A stretch of 64,000 nt of DNA from Syntrophaceae bacterium UBA5744 (GTDB lineage: Bacteria; Desulfobacterota; Syntrophia; Syntrophales; UBA2192), in NCBI GenBank assembly GCA_002419215.1, contig DIFQ01000089.1:6762-70761 (forward strand), read 5' to 3'. Positions within the stretch are counted from its first letter, which is position 1; each line of letters opens with the position of its first letter. Positions 51,730 through 60,772 of this stretch are shown here, one piece after another. The notes beneath the pieces are model-generated. The model was not told the DNA's origin, ran no database searches, and was given only the letters and a program-made list of their open reading frames with translations. Position numbers and translations under genes: made by a program.

Positions 51730-53112
51730 CTATTCCACAAGTCCCAGAAGCGTGTCGATCATCTCCTGGCTCGCGGTGATCATCTTCCCGGCGGCGCTGT
51801 AGCCCATCTGGAACCGCACCAGGTTCACCATCTCCTCGTCGATGGAGACGCCGGAGACCTGCTCCTTCTGTCCGATCAGCGTATTCATCACGGCGTTGCG
51901 CTGACCGTAGCTCCGGTTCGCCGCTGCCACATCCTCGCCGATCTGCCCGATGAGCGAATTTAGGTAGGAGCTGAAGGGAATCGTATCGCCCCTCATGGTG
52001 AGGGCATCCCGTAGCCCGCTCATCGCCTGGGCGTTGTCGCCGTCACCGTTGACGGTGGCGGAAGCCGCGATCAGGCTCAGATCCGCGAGAATGGCCGAGT
52101 TGACGGCCATGTTCTTCGCCTCGGTAACGTCATCGAAGAAAAGGCCGCCCACGTTCCCGTTGCGGTCGAACCCCTCGACGTGCTGCGCGTTGACCTCGTC
52201 GGCAATCGCCGCGGCAAGCGTGTTGAGCTGGCCGAGGTAATCCGTGGCGTCCGTGTCCCTCACGTCGAGGCATGCCCCGAGACGGCCCCCCGAAATGGCG
52301 TCGTTGACGATCTCGGTGTTGTCCTCCTCGAAGGCGACGTCATAGAACCCCGTCGTGGCGTTCTGCACGGCCTCGAGGGCCCAGTAGCGGTCGCCCTGGA
52401 CGAGGGCCTTGCCGTTGGACATGAAAATGTCCAGGGACCCGTCGGAGCGCTGTATGTATTGTATATCGAGCGTTTCGCTCACTTTCTTGAGCAGTTCCGA
52501 CCGCTTGTCCATCAGGTCGTTGGTGTTGCCGCCCCCGGACTGGACCTGGATGATCTTGCTGGTCGTGTCGGCGATGTCGGCGAGGTAGCTGTTGAGCTGG
52601 GTGATGTTGTCGGCCAGTCTCGAGTTCATGCTGTCCTGCACGTCAGCAAGCTGGGTGGAATAATCCCGGAACACGGCGGCCAGGTTTTCCGCGGAGGAGA
52701 CCACGGCGAACCGCTCCACCTCGCCCGTGGGGTTGAAGGAGAGGTCGTCCCAGGCCTTCCAGAAGCGGTCCATGACGCCGCTGAGGCCTTCCTGCTGGCT
52801 TTCGTTGAAGATGGCCTCGATCTGCGACAGGGCATCCTGCCGGGCCTCGCTGTAGGAGAGCATCGAGGACTGGTCGTTGATCCGCGCCTCGATGAACTGG
52901 TCGAACATCCGCTGGATCCGGGTGACTTCCACCCCGATCTGCACGTCGTTCTCGATGGACTCCATGGTCCCCTTGGCCTCGATCACGGCCCGCTGCCGCG
53001 AGTACCCCGGGGTGCTCACATTGGCCACGTTGGTGCCCGTCACGCCGATGGCCACCTGGTGGGTCAGCAGCGCCTCTTTTGCCGTGTTCAGGATCTGTCC
53101 GATGCTTGACAT
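51730..53112 (-). CDS. flgK: hook-filament junction protein FlgK
   Basis: 460 residues. IGQILNTAKEALLTHQVAIGVTGTNVANVSTPGYSRQ is the rod/hook N-terminal domain (cited in part: GTNVANVSTPGYSR). The C-terminal SGVSIDEEMVNLVRFQMGYS and AGKMITASQEMIDTLLGLV are the matching conserved end. The start lies directly after flgN (4-nt gap). It is exported through the hook channel after FlgM secretion begins. Confidence 0.94.
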   Translation of the reverse strand: MSSIGQILNTAKEALLTHQVAIGVTGTNVANVSTPGYSRQRAVIEAKGTMESIENDVQIGVEVTRIQRMFDQFIEARINDQSSMLSYSEARQDALSQIEAIFNESQQEGLSGVMDRFWKAWDDLSFNPTGEVERFAVVSSAENLAAVFRDYSTQLADVQDSMNSRLADNITQLNSYLADIADTTSKIIQVQSGGGNTNDLMDKRSELLKKVSETLDIQYIQRSDGSLDIFMSNGKALVQGDRYWALEAVQNATTGFYDVAFEEDNTEIVNDAISGGRLGACLDVRDTDATDYLGQLNTLAAAIADEVNAQHVEGFDRNGNVGGLFFDDVTEAKNMAVNSAILADLSLIAASATVNGDGDNAQAMSGLRDALTMRGDTIPFSSYLNSLIGQIGEDVAAANRSYGQRNAVMNTLIGQKEQVSGVSIDEEMVNLVRFQMGYSAAGKMITASQEMIDTLLGLVE

Positions 53113-53116
53113 GGCC

Positions 53117-53668
53117 CTACCCTCTGCTCGAGCAGATCCTGCCGTTGAGACCCCTGGTTCTCAGCTGTCCCGACTCGGCATAGGTGGATCCGCCGGATAT
53201 CATGTTGGCGAAAAACTGCATGGCCCCCTCGCTGAACTGGATCGAGGACTCGATGAGCAGCCCGTTGCGGCCGTTCATCCCGGCGATCTCCGTCACGAGG
53301 GACCGCAGGGCGGACTGGCACTCGGCGAGGCGCTTGCGCTGCCGCGGGGAGACGTGGGAAATCAGGGTTGTGAGGGTGATCTCCTCCTGCCCGATGCCGA
53401 GCTGACCGCAGAGGCGGTGCGTGATGCCTGCCCGGACCTCCTCGAGAAGCCTCGTCTTGAGCAGGCAGGTTTCCTTCCGGGCGTTGCTTGCGTGGATCGC
53501 CTCCAGGGAGGGCTTCAGGAGAACCCGGTGCTCCTGGGCCACGGACTCCCGCAGTTCGCCGTAGACTTCGACTTCCTTCCTCAGCACGTCGACGAGGGCA
53601 TCCACGAGGGATTCCAGACTCCCTTCGACGGTGAGCTCTGACGTCATGTTCACGCTTGGGTTCAACAT
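53117..53668 (-). CDS. flgN: FlgK/FlgL export chaperone FlgN
   Basis: 183 residues from ATG 53668 (GGAAGGGTG upstream); an ATG 21 nt further in is the alternative. Helical FlgN family: LVDALVDVLRKEVEVYGELRE, KETCLLKTRLLEEV and a C-terminal amphipathic helix. Position between flgM and flgK is the standard context. Longer than E. coli FlgN (138 aa) at the C-terminus. Confidence 0.83.
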   Translation of the reverse strand: MLNPSVNMTSELTVEGSLESLVDALVDVLRKEVEVYGELRESVAQEHRVLLKPSLEAIHASNARKETCLLKTRLLEEVRAGITHRLCGQLGIGQEEITLTTLISHVSPRQRKRLAECQSALRSLVTEIAGMNGRNGLLIESSIQFSEGAMQFFANMISGGSTYAESGQLRTRGLNGRICSSRG

Positions 53669-53857
53669 GGCACACCCTTCCTGGAACTTCCGGCCGCCGG
53701 GGACCCCTCGAGAGGCTCAACCGGGCCGTTCGGCCGGGGCCCCCTGTGCGGGGGCGCCCCGGTCACGTCCGTTTTCCCGTACCGGTCCGGCACGGCCATT
53801 CTGGGCGGATGAAAATACCGTTGAAGCTTCTGGCGGGTGAATCAGGGATGCCCGTGA

Positions 53858-54169
53858 TCAGGCAATGATGTCGAGGAGCGACTCTCCCACCATTTTTTCG
53901 GCAACTTTCTCCGCGTCGACCTTGTACGTACCCTTCTCGATCTGATCCCTCAATGCCTGGACCTTTTCCTCCCGTACGTCGGGAAGGCTCGAGATGGCGT
54001 TCTGCAGGGCCTGAACGTCCTTTGCCGTGGTGGAAAGATTCACTTTTTCCTCGGGTACGAGATTGTTGGCGGCGCCGGCCTTCTCCGATGAGCGGTCCTC
54101 GACCTTTTCGGTCTTCTGGTACTGCTGGATCATCTGGAGGGTGGCGTCGTCGACCTTGGAAATCTTCAT
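53858..54169 (-). CDS. flgM: anti-sigma-28 factor FlgM
   Basis: 103 residues, rich in Lys, Glu and Asp. The C-terminal KVQALRDQIEKGTYKVDAEK and VAEKMVGESLL form the sigma-28-binding helices. It holds sigma-28 inactive until exported through the finished hook. It has a sigma-28 promoter in front (54200-54227), giving the usual feedback loop. A long gap (53669-53857) without a gene separates it from flgN; it contains only GC-rich sequence. Confidence 0.88.
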   Translation of the reverse strand: MKISKVDDATLQMIQQYQKTEKVEDRSSEKAGAANNLVPEEKVNLSTTAKDVQALQNAISSLPDVREEKVQALRDQIEKGTYKVDAEKVAEKMVGESLLDIIA

Positions 54170-54199
54170 GTCGTACTCCTTGTTGGAATCTTAACACAC

Positions 54200-54227
54200 T
54201 AATCGGCAAAACCCTATTCGATCTTTA
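54200..54227 (-). promoter_or_regulatory. sigma-28 promoter of the flgM operon
   Basis: On the minus strand TAAA (54224-54227), 16 nt, then GCCGATTA (54200-54207, one mismatch). Its -35 half lies inside the 3' end of flgJ. Confidence 0.8.
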
Positions 54228-54606
54228 GTGTTTTTTTCGTGGCAGGGTCGTTTCCGACCCCACTGCCCGACTCCGGATTCACGACCCCCTGGGGCTGTTT
54301 CAGCTGGTTGTAAAGGACTTTCTGCAGCCCGATGCCGCCCCGGCGGGCCAGGTCCTCGGAGAGCTTGTGGTCCACGATCATCGTGTAGGTGTCCTTTCCC
54401 GGCATCTTGGTCGTGGTCTGGCTCTCCGGGATCGTCTTTCGCATCGTCTGAAAAATGTAACTGATGAATATGGCTTCGAAATCTGCACAGGACTTCCTCA
54501 GCTTCCGGTCCTTCTCCTCTTCCTCGGCCGAGGCGGCACCGGCCCGGGCCGACATTTTGGCCAGGCTCTGAGTCGCCAGGGGAGGTATGTTGCGGATCTC
54601 TTCCAT
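54214..54606 (-). CDS. flgJ: rod-binding protein FlgJ, N-terminal domain only
   Basis: 130 residues, corresponding to the FlgJ rod-binding domain (SCADFEAIFISYIFQTMRKT, MIVDHKLSEDLARRGGIGL). The peptidoglycan hydrolase domain of enterobacterial FlgJ is absent, as in many non-enteric bacteria; a separate hydrolase would have to be elsewhere. It is 10 nt after flgI. Confidence 0.85.
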   Translation of the reverse strand: MEEIRNIPPLATQSLAKMSARAGAASAEEEEKDRKLRKSCADFEAIFISYIFQTMRKTIPESQTTTKMPGKDTYTMIVDHKLSEDLARRGGIGLQKVLYNQLKQPQGVVNPESGSGVGNDPATKKTLKIE

Positions 54607-54616
54607 TTCTGTTTTC

Positions 54617-55801
54617 CTACATCACTTTCAGGTCGGCCTGCAGGGACCCGGCGGCCTTGATGGTCTGTAATATCTGAATGAGATCGCGGGGGGTGACGCC
54701 CATGGCATTGAGACCCCGGACCACGTCCTGGATGGTGACCCCTCTGGGCATGACCGTGAGGGCTTTCTTCTCCTCGGCAACGTTGATCTGCGTGCTCGGG
54801 GTCACGACGGTCTGCCCCCCGGAACCCATGGTGACACCCCGCCCCGCATCGACGACTCCACCTGTGCCGCGGGGGGCGTAGGGCAGGGGCTGGGAGACGT
54901 TGAAATCCTCCCGGATCTGGAAACTGAGATTCCCGTGGGCCACGGCAATCGTCGAAATCCTTACGTTTTCCCCCATGACCACCGTGCCGGTCTTCTCGTT
55001 GAGGACGACGACGGCCGGGGTGTCAACGGAGACGTCAAGGTTCTCGATGGCCGAAAGCAGGCTCACGATGCTACCCTTGTAGGAATTCTTGACGGCGATC
55101 ACGGCGGAGCTCGAATCGACGAGTTTCACGTCCACGTCCCCGATGCGGGAATTCACCGTCGAGGCCAGCCGGGTGAGCGTCGTGAAGTCGGGCTGGTAGA
55201 GATTTACCTTGAGCTGGCGGGTCTTCTCGAAATCGTACTGGAGCTCCTTCTCGATGAGGGCCCCGTTGGTGATGTAGCCGACCGTTGTATGGTTCTTTCC
55301 GGAAACGCTACCCGAGGCCGAGTTCCCGCCGGCCAGAAAGCCACCGATCACCACGGCTCCCTGGGCCACGGCGTATACCTCGTTGTCGGCACCGCGAAGC
55401 GGCGTCATGAGGAGCGTACCCCCCAGAAGGCTCTTGGCATCCCCGATCGAAGAGACCATGACGTCGAGCTTTGAGCCTGCCTTGGAGAAGGGCGGCAGAA
55501 CGGCGGTGATCATCACGGCGGCGATGTTGTTCGACTTGAGATCCTTGTCACGCATGGCGAGGCCCTGCCTGGAAAGCATGTTGGACAGGGTCTCCTTCGT
55601 GAAGCCGTTCTTGATGCTGTCGCCGGTGCTCATCAGGCCCACCACGAGGCCGTAGCCGACGAGCTGGTTGTCCCGGATCCCGCCGATCGCGGCGATGTCC
55701 TTGATCCTCGCCGCCCCGGCCGAAACGGGCAGGCACAGGCAGGCGGCAAGAACGATCGCGACCCCTGTCAAAATTCCTTGATGCACGCTTTTCAGGTTCA
55801 T
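54617..55801 (-). CDS. flgI: flagellar P-ring protein FlgI
   Basis: 394 residues from ATG 55801 (GGTTGGAG upstream); the open frame extends upstream through repeat sequence but is not coding there. A Sec signal peptide (VAIVLAACLCLPVSAGAA) precedes the mature start ARIKDIA. GGIRDNQLVGYGLVVGL, NNIAAVMITAVLPPF and GVTPRDLIQILQTIKAAG are family landmarks. It is periplasmic and forms the ring around the rod in the peptidoglycan layer. Confidence 0.95.
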   Translation of the reverse strand: MNLKSVHQGILTGVAIVLAACLCLPVSAGAARIKDIAAIGGIRDNQLVGYGLVVGLMSTGDSIKNGFTKETLSNMLSRQGLAMRDKDLKSNNIAAVMITAVLPPFSKAGSKLDVMVSSIGDAKSLLGGTLLMTPLRGADNEVYAVAQGAVVIGGFLAGGNSASGSVSGKNHTTVGYITNGALIEKELQYDFEKTRQLKVNLYQPDFTTLTRLASTVNSRIGDVDVKLVDSSSAVIAVKNSYKGSIVSLLSAIENLDVSVDTPAVVVLNEKTGTVVMGENVRISTIAVAHGNLSFQIREDFNVSQPLPYAPRGTGGVVDAGRGVTMGSGGQTVVTPSTQINVAEEKKALTVMPRGVTIQDVVRGLNAMGVTPRDLIQILQTIKAAGSLQADLKVM

Positions 55802-55885
55802 CTCCAACCCCACCGTCAAATTCTTACTGTTTGCAAGTTCCCTGCCCCACCGGGCATTTTTCCTTTTATTTTCCGTGCCTTTTCC

Positions 55886-55920
55886 ACCCCTGTACCCTGA
55901 ACCCCGGACCCTGTACCCTT
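55886..55920. repeat. heptad array between flgH and flgI
   Basis: CCCTGTA/CCCTGAA/CCCCGGA-type units, intra-operonic. Confidence 0.65.
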
Positions 55921-55922
55921 TT

Positions 55923-56609
55923 TTAGAAGGGCCACACCCAGTCCACGACGCGAGCCATCCAGCCCGGCCGCATCTTGTCGTCCACGACCCCCTTGCCGGC
56001 ATAGACGATCCGCGCGTCGGAGATGTACTGGGAGAAGATCAGGTTGTCCGACGTGACGTCCTCCGGCCGGATCAGGCCGGTGATGACCATGAACTGGTCC
56101 TCGGAATTGACCGTCAGCATGCGCCGGCCCTCGATGATGAGGTTTCCGTTGGGGAGCACCCTCACGACGCGGGCGCTGATCCTTCCCTTGAGGAGCCCGT
56201 CGCGGTTCGTTTTCCCTTCGCCTTTGTGGTTGTTGTCCATCCCGCCGCCGAGTTTGTATCCGGACATGATCGTCCGGTCCGGATTCACCTGATACATCCC
56301 GGTAATGTTCGCCGCGGTCAACGACGAGCGCTTTGTTTCCGTGTTCGCGTTGTTTTCCCCCTCGGCCTTCTCGTCGATGACGATCGTCACGATGTCCCCG
56401 ATGTTGCGGGCCTTGCGGTCCGTGAAGATCAGGTTGTTCGATGTCGCGCCCGGCCAGATCGATCCGGGCGTAGGCTCTGCCTTCACCTCCGGCAGCGAGG
56501 GCGGCATCACGATGGGCTCGCGCTTCATGGCGGCGTCGTAGCTCGTCGCCAGGCAGCCCGTGAGCAGCAGAAGCAGGGTCATCGCGAGACAGATTTTGAA
56601 GGCTTTCAT
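55923..56609 (-). CDS. flgH: flagellar L-ring lipoprotein FlgH
   Basis: 228 residues from ATG 56609, chosen over ATG 56621 because AAGGATGGA lies upstream at a suitable distance. The lipobox is LLTGC. FTDRKARNIGDIVTIVID and NLIIEGRRMLTVNSEDQFM are FlgH landmarks. It forms the outer-membrane ring, confirming a Gram-negative envelope. Neighbours flgA and flgI are in the common order. Confidence 0.94.
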   Translation of the reverse strand: MKAFKICLAMTLLLLLTGCLATSYDAAMKREPIVMPPSLPEVKAEPTPGSIWPGATSNNLIFTDRKARNIGDIVTIVIDEKAEGENNANTETKRSSLTAANITGMYQVNPDRTIMSGYKLGGGMDNNHKGEGKTNRDGLLKGRISARVVRVLPNGNLIIEGRRMLTVNSEDQFMVITGLIRPEDVTSDNLIFSQYISDARIVYAGKGVVDDKMRPGWMARVVDWVWPF

Positions 56610-56625
56610 GACCGTTTCCATCCTT

Positions 56626-57351
56626 TTAAAAATCGACTTTTACCAGCGACTGTGCCATCACCCGGGCGAAGATGATCTTCTTCGACGAAAGGTTCTGAAC
56701 GCGGACGAGATCCCCCCGGCCCCCGTCCTCCTGGCACAGGCCGACGGTGGATATCGTCATGGGGCCGCTCTCGAGGACGATGCGAACCACCTCGCCCTTC
56801 TTCACGACGGGCACCGAGCGCAGCATCTGCCTCGTGATCTCCGTGCCGGCGTTGAGCCGCACGACGGCCTTCTTTCCCACGGCCTCGCCTGCGTCCGTCA
56901 GGACGCCCGTCGTGGCCGAGTCCATCCACTTGCTCGTCACCGTCACGTCGCCCGGCCCCATGATGTGGTCGCGGGCGATGCCGTGGGTGCTGGCGACAAC
57001 GTCGGTGAGAACCTCGATCCTCACTCGGATCGTCTCTTCGCGCAGGAAGGTGTCGCCCTTGCAGAAGCGCACCGCAAAGGAGGTGCGGCCGATGTAGTGC
57101 TCGCCGGAGCGGCTGCGGACCTGCAGATTCGCATCCCCGGCGGGAATGTCCACCCGGGGCATGGAGCCGAGGAACTCGACGCGGATCCGGTCCTTGGGCC
57201 AGGTTGCATTGTCCTCGATGTGCTTTTTCACGGCCTCCTTGATTGCCGTCTCGCCGATGGCGGACGCCTCGCAGACGGGGGCCGACCCGACTGCGAACAG
57301 GATGAGAACCGCGAATGCCGCGAGTGCGCATGGGGCGAAGTGCCGTTTCAT
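56626..57351 (-). CDS. flgA: P-ring assembly chaperone FlgA
   Basis: 241 residues. A signal peptide (AAFAVLILFAVGSAPVCEA region) is followed by a variable N-terminal part and the SAF-like FlgA core: RDHIMGPGDVTVTSKWM, GKKAVVRLNAGTEITRQML and RSVPVVKKGEVVRIV. It acts in the periplasm in FlgI ring assembly. Ends 16 nt before flgH's ATG. Confidence 0.92.
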   Translation of the reverse strand: MKRHFAPCALAAFAVLILFAVGSAPVCEASAIGETAIKEAVKKHIEDNATWPKDRIRVEFLGSMPRVDIPAGDANLQVRSRSGEHYIGRTSFAVRFCKGDTFLREETIRVRIEVLTDVVASTHGIARDHIMGPGDVTVTSKWMDSATTGVLTDAGEAVGKKAVVRLNAGTEITRQMLRSVPVVKKGEVVRIVLESGPMTISTVGLCQEDGGRGDLVRVQNLSSKKIIFARVMAQSLVKVDF

Positions 57352-57357
57352 CGCTTC

Positions 57358-58143
57358 TTACCTCTTGAGGTTGTTCACCAGCTGCAGCATGTTGTCGGCC
57401 GTCTGGATGGCCTTCGAGTTGATCTCATAGGCCCGCTGGCCGACGATCATCTGCACCATTTCGTCGACGACGTTGACGTTGGACATTTCCAGGAATGTCT
57501 GGGAGATGGTCCCGAAACCCTCCGTGTCGGGGTTGCCCGTCACGGGCTCGCCGGATCCGTCCGTCTTGGCGTAGAGGTTGCGGCCCAGGTTGGTGAGGCC
57601 TGCCGGGTTGGCAAACTTGGCCAGTTCGAGGCGGCCCGTGGAGAGGGTCGTCCCGGCCTTGTCCTTGGCCGTCCAGGTGCCGCCGGCATCGACGGTGAAG
57701 GTGACCGTCCCCTCGGGCACGGTGACCTCGGGGGTGAGCTTGAGGCCCTCGGAGTTCACGAGGAACAGGTCCTTGCTGATCTTCCAGCTTCCCGCCCGGG
57801 TGTAGAGGGTCTTCCCGTTGCCGTCATCGACCTGGAAGAACCCGTCACCCTCGATGGCCCAGTCGAAGCGGTTTCCCGTCTGCTGGTAGTCGCCCTGGGT
57901 GAAGGTCTTCTGGATCGACGTGAGCTTGGACCCCAGGCCCACTTCCATGCCCAGGGGCAGGGCGGTCCCGGAGGTGGTCTGCACGCCGGCCTGCCGGCTG
58001 ACCTGGTACATGAGATCCTGGAACTCGGCCCGGGAGGCCTTGAATCCCGGGGTCTGAACGTTGGCCAGGTTGTTGGCGACGACATCCTGGTTGATCTGCT
58101 GGGCCAGCATGCCTGTTGCCGCCGTGTATAGAGATCGGATCAT
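57358..58143 (-). CDS. flgG: distal rod protein FlgG
   Basis: 261 residues, the typical length. N-terminus MIRSLYTAATGMLAQQINQD and NNLANVQTPGFKASRAEF; C-terminus VNVVDEMVQMIVGQRAYEIN and KAIQTADNMLQLVNNLKR. Secreted without a cleaved signal through the flagellar export system. It lies 44 nt after flgF, with a heptad repeat tract (58153-58196) in the gap. Confidence 0.96.
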   Translation of the reverse strand: MIRSLYTAATGMLAQQINQDVVANNLANVQTPGFKASRAEFQDLMYQVSRQAGVQTTSGTALPLGMEVGLGSKLTSIQKTFTQGDYQQTGNRFDWAIEGDGFFQVDDGNGKTLYTRAGSWKISKDLFLVNSEGLKLTPEVTVPEGTVTFTVDAGGTWTAKDKAGTTLSTGRLELAKFANPAGLTNLGRNLYAKTDGSGEPVTGNPDTEGFGTISQTFLEMSNVNVVDEMVQMIVGQRAYEINSKAIQTADNMLQLVNNLKR

Positions 58144-58152
58144 ATTCTCCTC

Positions 58153-58196
58153 CCGTACCCTTTAGCCTTTTGCCTTTAACCTTGTGCCTAATAAAC
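58153..58196. repeat. heptad/octad tract between flgF and flgG
   Basis: CCTTTAG, CCTTTTG, CCTTTAA and CCTTGTG units, like those at 51678. It overlaps the last codons of flgF. Confidence 0.6.
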
Positions 58197-58901
58197 TTTT
58201 CCGATCCGGTTCGTCGACATCCGGTCCTGGTCGCTGATCGTCTGCATGATCTTGAGATAGGCCTCGAAGGAGCGCTGGATGTCGATCATCTCGACCATCT
58301 CCTTCACGGCCTGGACATTGGACGTCTCGAGATAGCCCGAGCGGACCTCCGGGTTCTCCAGCGCGGTCTGCTCGGCGTTGCGGGCGGCCTCGAAAAGACC
58401 GTTTCCCCGCTTCACGAGGGCGTCCTTCTTCTTGAAGTCGACGACCTTGATCCTGCCCGCCTCGCTGCCGTCGACACTGATGGCGCCCGTGTTCGAGATC
58501 TCGACTTTTTTCCCGGAAATGGTGATCCGGCCCCCCTCGCCCATCACGGCATCGCCGGACTGGGTCACCAGTTCGCCGCTTGCGTTGAGGGTAAAGCTGC
58601 CGTTGCGGGTGTATCGCTCGCCGTCTTTCGTCTCGATGGCGAAGTACCCCTCGCCCTGGATGGCCACATCGAACGGGTTGCCGCTTTTCTGCAAGGTTCC
58701 CGGGGAGTGGTCGATCAGGACGACGGGATCGTGACTGAAAGTGTCCTCGGCCATGAGGTCCGTCTCGGGCTTGCGCACGAAGATGAGCCGCTCGGCCTTG
58801 TAGCCGGGTGTCTGCGCATTGGCCAGGTTGTGGGTCACGTAGTCGTGCTGAGAAAGCTTCTTGACGGCGGCACTGACTGCCGTGTTTACGCCGTACATCA
58901 T
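58188..58901 (-). CDS. flgF: proximal rod protein FlgF
   Basis: 237 residues. N-terminus GVNTAVSAAVKKLSQHDYVTHNLANAQTPGYKAERL (partly cited: HNLANAQTPGYKAE), middle FDVAIQGEGYFAIETKDG, C-terminus LETSNVQAVKEMVEMIDIQR and SFEAYLKIMQTISDQD. It is the first gene of the minus-strand rod/ring operon and has a sigma-54 promoter ~45 nt upstream. Confidence 0.92.
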   Translation of the reverse strand: MMYGVNTAVSAAVKKLSQHDYVTHNLANAQTPGYKAERLIFVRKPETDLMAEDTFSHDPVVLIDHSPGTLQKSGNPFDVAIQGEGYFAIETKDGERYTRNGSFTLNASGELVTQSGDAVMGEGGRITISGKKVEISNTGAISVDGSEAGRIKVVDFKKKDALVKRGNGLFEAARNAEQTALENPEVRSGYLETSNVQAVKEMVEMIDIQRSFEAYLKIMQTISDQDRMSTNRIGKVY

Positions 58902-58944
58902 ATTGCCGGTTCCTGCTCCTTACAGCGGTGTTGACCTGCAGTTG

Positions 58945-58960
58945 AGCAACGGCTGTGCCA
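58945..58960 (-). promoter_or_regulatory. sigma-54 promoter of the flgF operon
   Basis: The minus strand reads TGGCACAGCCGTTGCT, identical to the legB promoter at 23790-23805, with GG-N10-GC spacing. Confidence 0.85.
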
Positions 58961-58967
58961 TGGGAGA

Positions 58968-59203
58968 CGGGTATCGGGTATCGGGTCCAGGGTATCGGGA
59001 AAGAGAGGGAAAAGAGAATTCAAGTGCTTGACTTTAAATGACTATTTAAGATGGTTCCTTTTGCGGGCAAAAAGGGACAGATGGCCGGAGAAAGTGGGTC
59101 TGTGACCAGGGACGGGTAATTTTGGGCAGGACGGGAAAATATTGCCTGTAGTGCGTCTTTCCGACCTTACTTGTGTTTTCGAGACCCGATACCCGAGACC
59201 CTA
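58968..59203. repeat. heptad arms around a 180-nt spacer
   Basis: 58968-59000 (GGGTATC units) and 59181-59203 (GACCCGA, TACCCGA) are inverted arms like those of the 107-bp element, but the core is longer and different. The gap 58961-59200 holds no gene. Confidence 0.7.
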
Positions 59204-59500
59204 TCTTTGCTTCTCCCGGTACTTCTCATTCGAGGAATAGACAAAGGCGAGGATCTCGGCCACGGCCCGGTAGAGCTCCGGGGGAATGTGCTGGTCCATG
59301 TCGAGTTTGCTCAGGATCTGGACAAGGGCCCTGTCGCTGCGGACCGGGATGTCGTGCTGCCGCGCGAGTTCGATGATCCGCTCGGCCACGTAGCCTTTCC
59401 CTTTCGCCGTCAGCCTCGGGGCATCATCCTTGGCGGCATCGTACCGGATCGCCGCCGCCATCCTGGTCAACTCGCCATCTTTCTTCTTCCTTACCGGCAT
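59201..59500 (-). CDS. FhlB: FlhB C-terminal-like cytoplasmic protein
   Basis: 99 residues from ATG 59500 (GGAAAG upstream). AAAIRYDAAKDDAPRLTAKG and AERIIELARQHDIPV correspond to the cytoplasmic part of FlhB (after the NPTH autocleavage point), and LDMDQHIPPELYRAVAEILAFVY completes it. There is no membrane part. Such FhlB proteins can substitute for FlhB-C in export switching. It follows fliK. Confidence 0.87.
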   Translation of the reverse strand: MPVRKKKDGELTRMAAAIRYDAAKDDAPRLTAKGKGYVAERIIELARQHDIPVRSDRALVQILSKLDMDQHIPPELYRAVAEILAFVYSSNEKYREKQR

Positions 59501-59617
59501 CAGTACTTTCCGTTTTACACTTTCAGGTTCTACTCGCACAGGCTACAGGACACAGGCCACAGGCATTTTGTCTTCACTCAGACACTCAGACACTAACGCA
59601 CTCAGACACTTCTTCGC

Positions 59618-60772
59618 TCAGGCGAAAAGATTGAGCGTCTGCCCGTCTCCGTATAATTCTTCCCGGAGGCACTCGTCCATCGCCTCCCGGACGTTGCCTG
59701 CCGAGACGGAAAGATTGGCCGCCGTGCAGCCAATCTGACTGAGCTGTTCTTCGAGCGCGGGGAGAAGGCCGGTCACAAAGGCCGCCACATCCTCGTTTTC
59801 GCACTGGATTCTGCAGCTTACCGCCTTTCCGTGAACGTGCGCCTGGGCCATCACATCGCCAAGGGCATCCATCTCGAGGGCAAAGACCACCCGGAAAGAC
59901 TCTTTCCGCCCTCCCCTGCCGGGGCGCCAATCTTCGTCGCGAACAAAAATATCCGCTTTCCCCGCAAGTCCGGGCAGGATGAGGGGGACCTGGATGAGAA
60001 GCTTCCCCTCGGTCTCCTGGAAGTGCACGTTGAGGACCTGCTGGCTCTCTATGGCCCGGACCGTCCTCTCCAGGGCCGGTGTCAGCTCGCGGATCGCCTT
60101 CGCATCGGCAGGTTGGATTTCCACGGATTGGAGTTTGGCCTGGAGTTCATCGATCAGCTTCATCAGGCCCGGCTTGAGGCTCTCCTTGAGACTTGCCGTC
60201 GCGGTGTCCCGATGCCCGCCGGGGCTCTCCAGGGCCTTTCTCAGGTCGCTTTCGAGCTGCAGCCCCAGTGACCGGACGGCTTCGCGCAGAGAAAATCCCC
60301 TCTCCATCTTTTCCCGCCCCGGCATGGCCGATCCCAGCGCATCGAGGATCGCCGCCAGGTTTTCGCGGCCCGCGAGGCGGGACAGGTCGGCACCCCGGGA
60401 GCCGCTGACGATCTCGGTCAGCTCGACGAGACTCTGCGTGAGCGCGTCGGGGTTGGACCGGAATACCCGCAGGTGCTCGGCCGCGATGGGCTCTTCGGGC
60501 GGGGACACAACCGACAGCAGAACCCTGGGGTTGAGGCTGTCCACCCGGAGCGTCATCGTCTGGCCCGGCCGCAGGGTCGGCTCCGCCTCCGCGGTGAGGT
60601 GATTGGCGCCGATGCGGATGATGAACCTGCCGTCGTCGAGCTTTTCCGTCACACGGGCCTCCACCGTCTGCCCGACGGACAGGCCGGTTGAAGGCTGATG
60701 CGCGAGCTTGATCTGCAGTACCGGGTCGATCAGCGGTTTGAAGACAGGTGGAAAATGGACGTGGGAAGGCAT
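59618..60772 (-). CDS. fliK: flagellar hook-length control protein FliK
   Basis: 384 residues. The C-terminal ~130 residues (ESQQVLNVHFQETEGKLLIQVPLIL in part; HVHGKAVSCRIQCENEDVAAFV) match the FliK/Flg_hook export-switch domain; the N-terminal part (VGQTVEARVTEKLDDGRFII) is variable. It measures hook length and triggers the switch through FlhB; an FhlB gene follows. Start overlaps the stop of the upstream gene by one base (TGATG). Confidence 0.85.
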   Translation of the reverse strand: MPSHVHFPPVFKPLIDPVLQIKLAHQPSTGLSVGQTVEARVTEKLDDGRFIIRIGANHLTAEAEPTLRPGQTMTLRVDSLNPRVLLSVVSPPEEPIAAEHLRVFRSNPDALTQSLVELTEIVSGSRGADLSRLAGRENLAAILDALGSAMPGREKMERGFSLREAVRSLGLQLESDLRKALESPGGHRDTATASLKESLKPGLMKLIDELQAKLQSVEIQPADAKAIRELTPALERTVRAIESQQVLNVHFQETEGKLLIQVPLILPGLAGKADIFVRDEDWRPGRGGRKESFRVVFALEMDALGDVMAQAHVHGKAVSCRIQCENEDVAAFVTGLLPALEEQLSQIGCTAANLSVSAGNVREAMDECLREELYGDGQTLNLFA

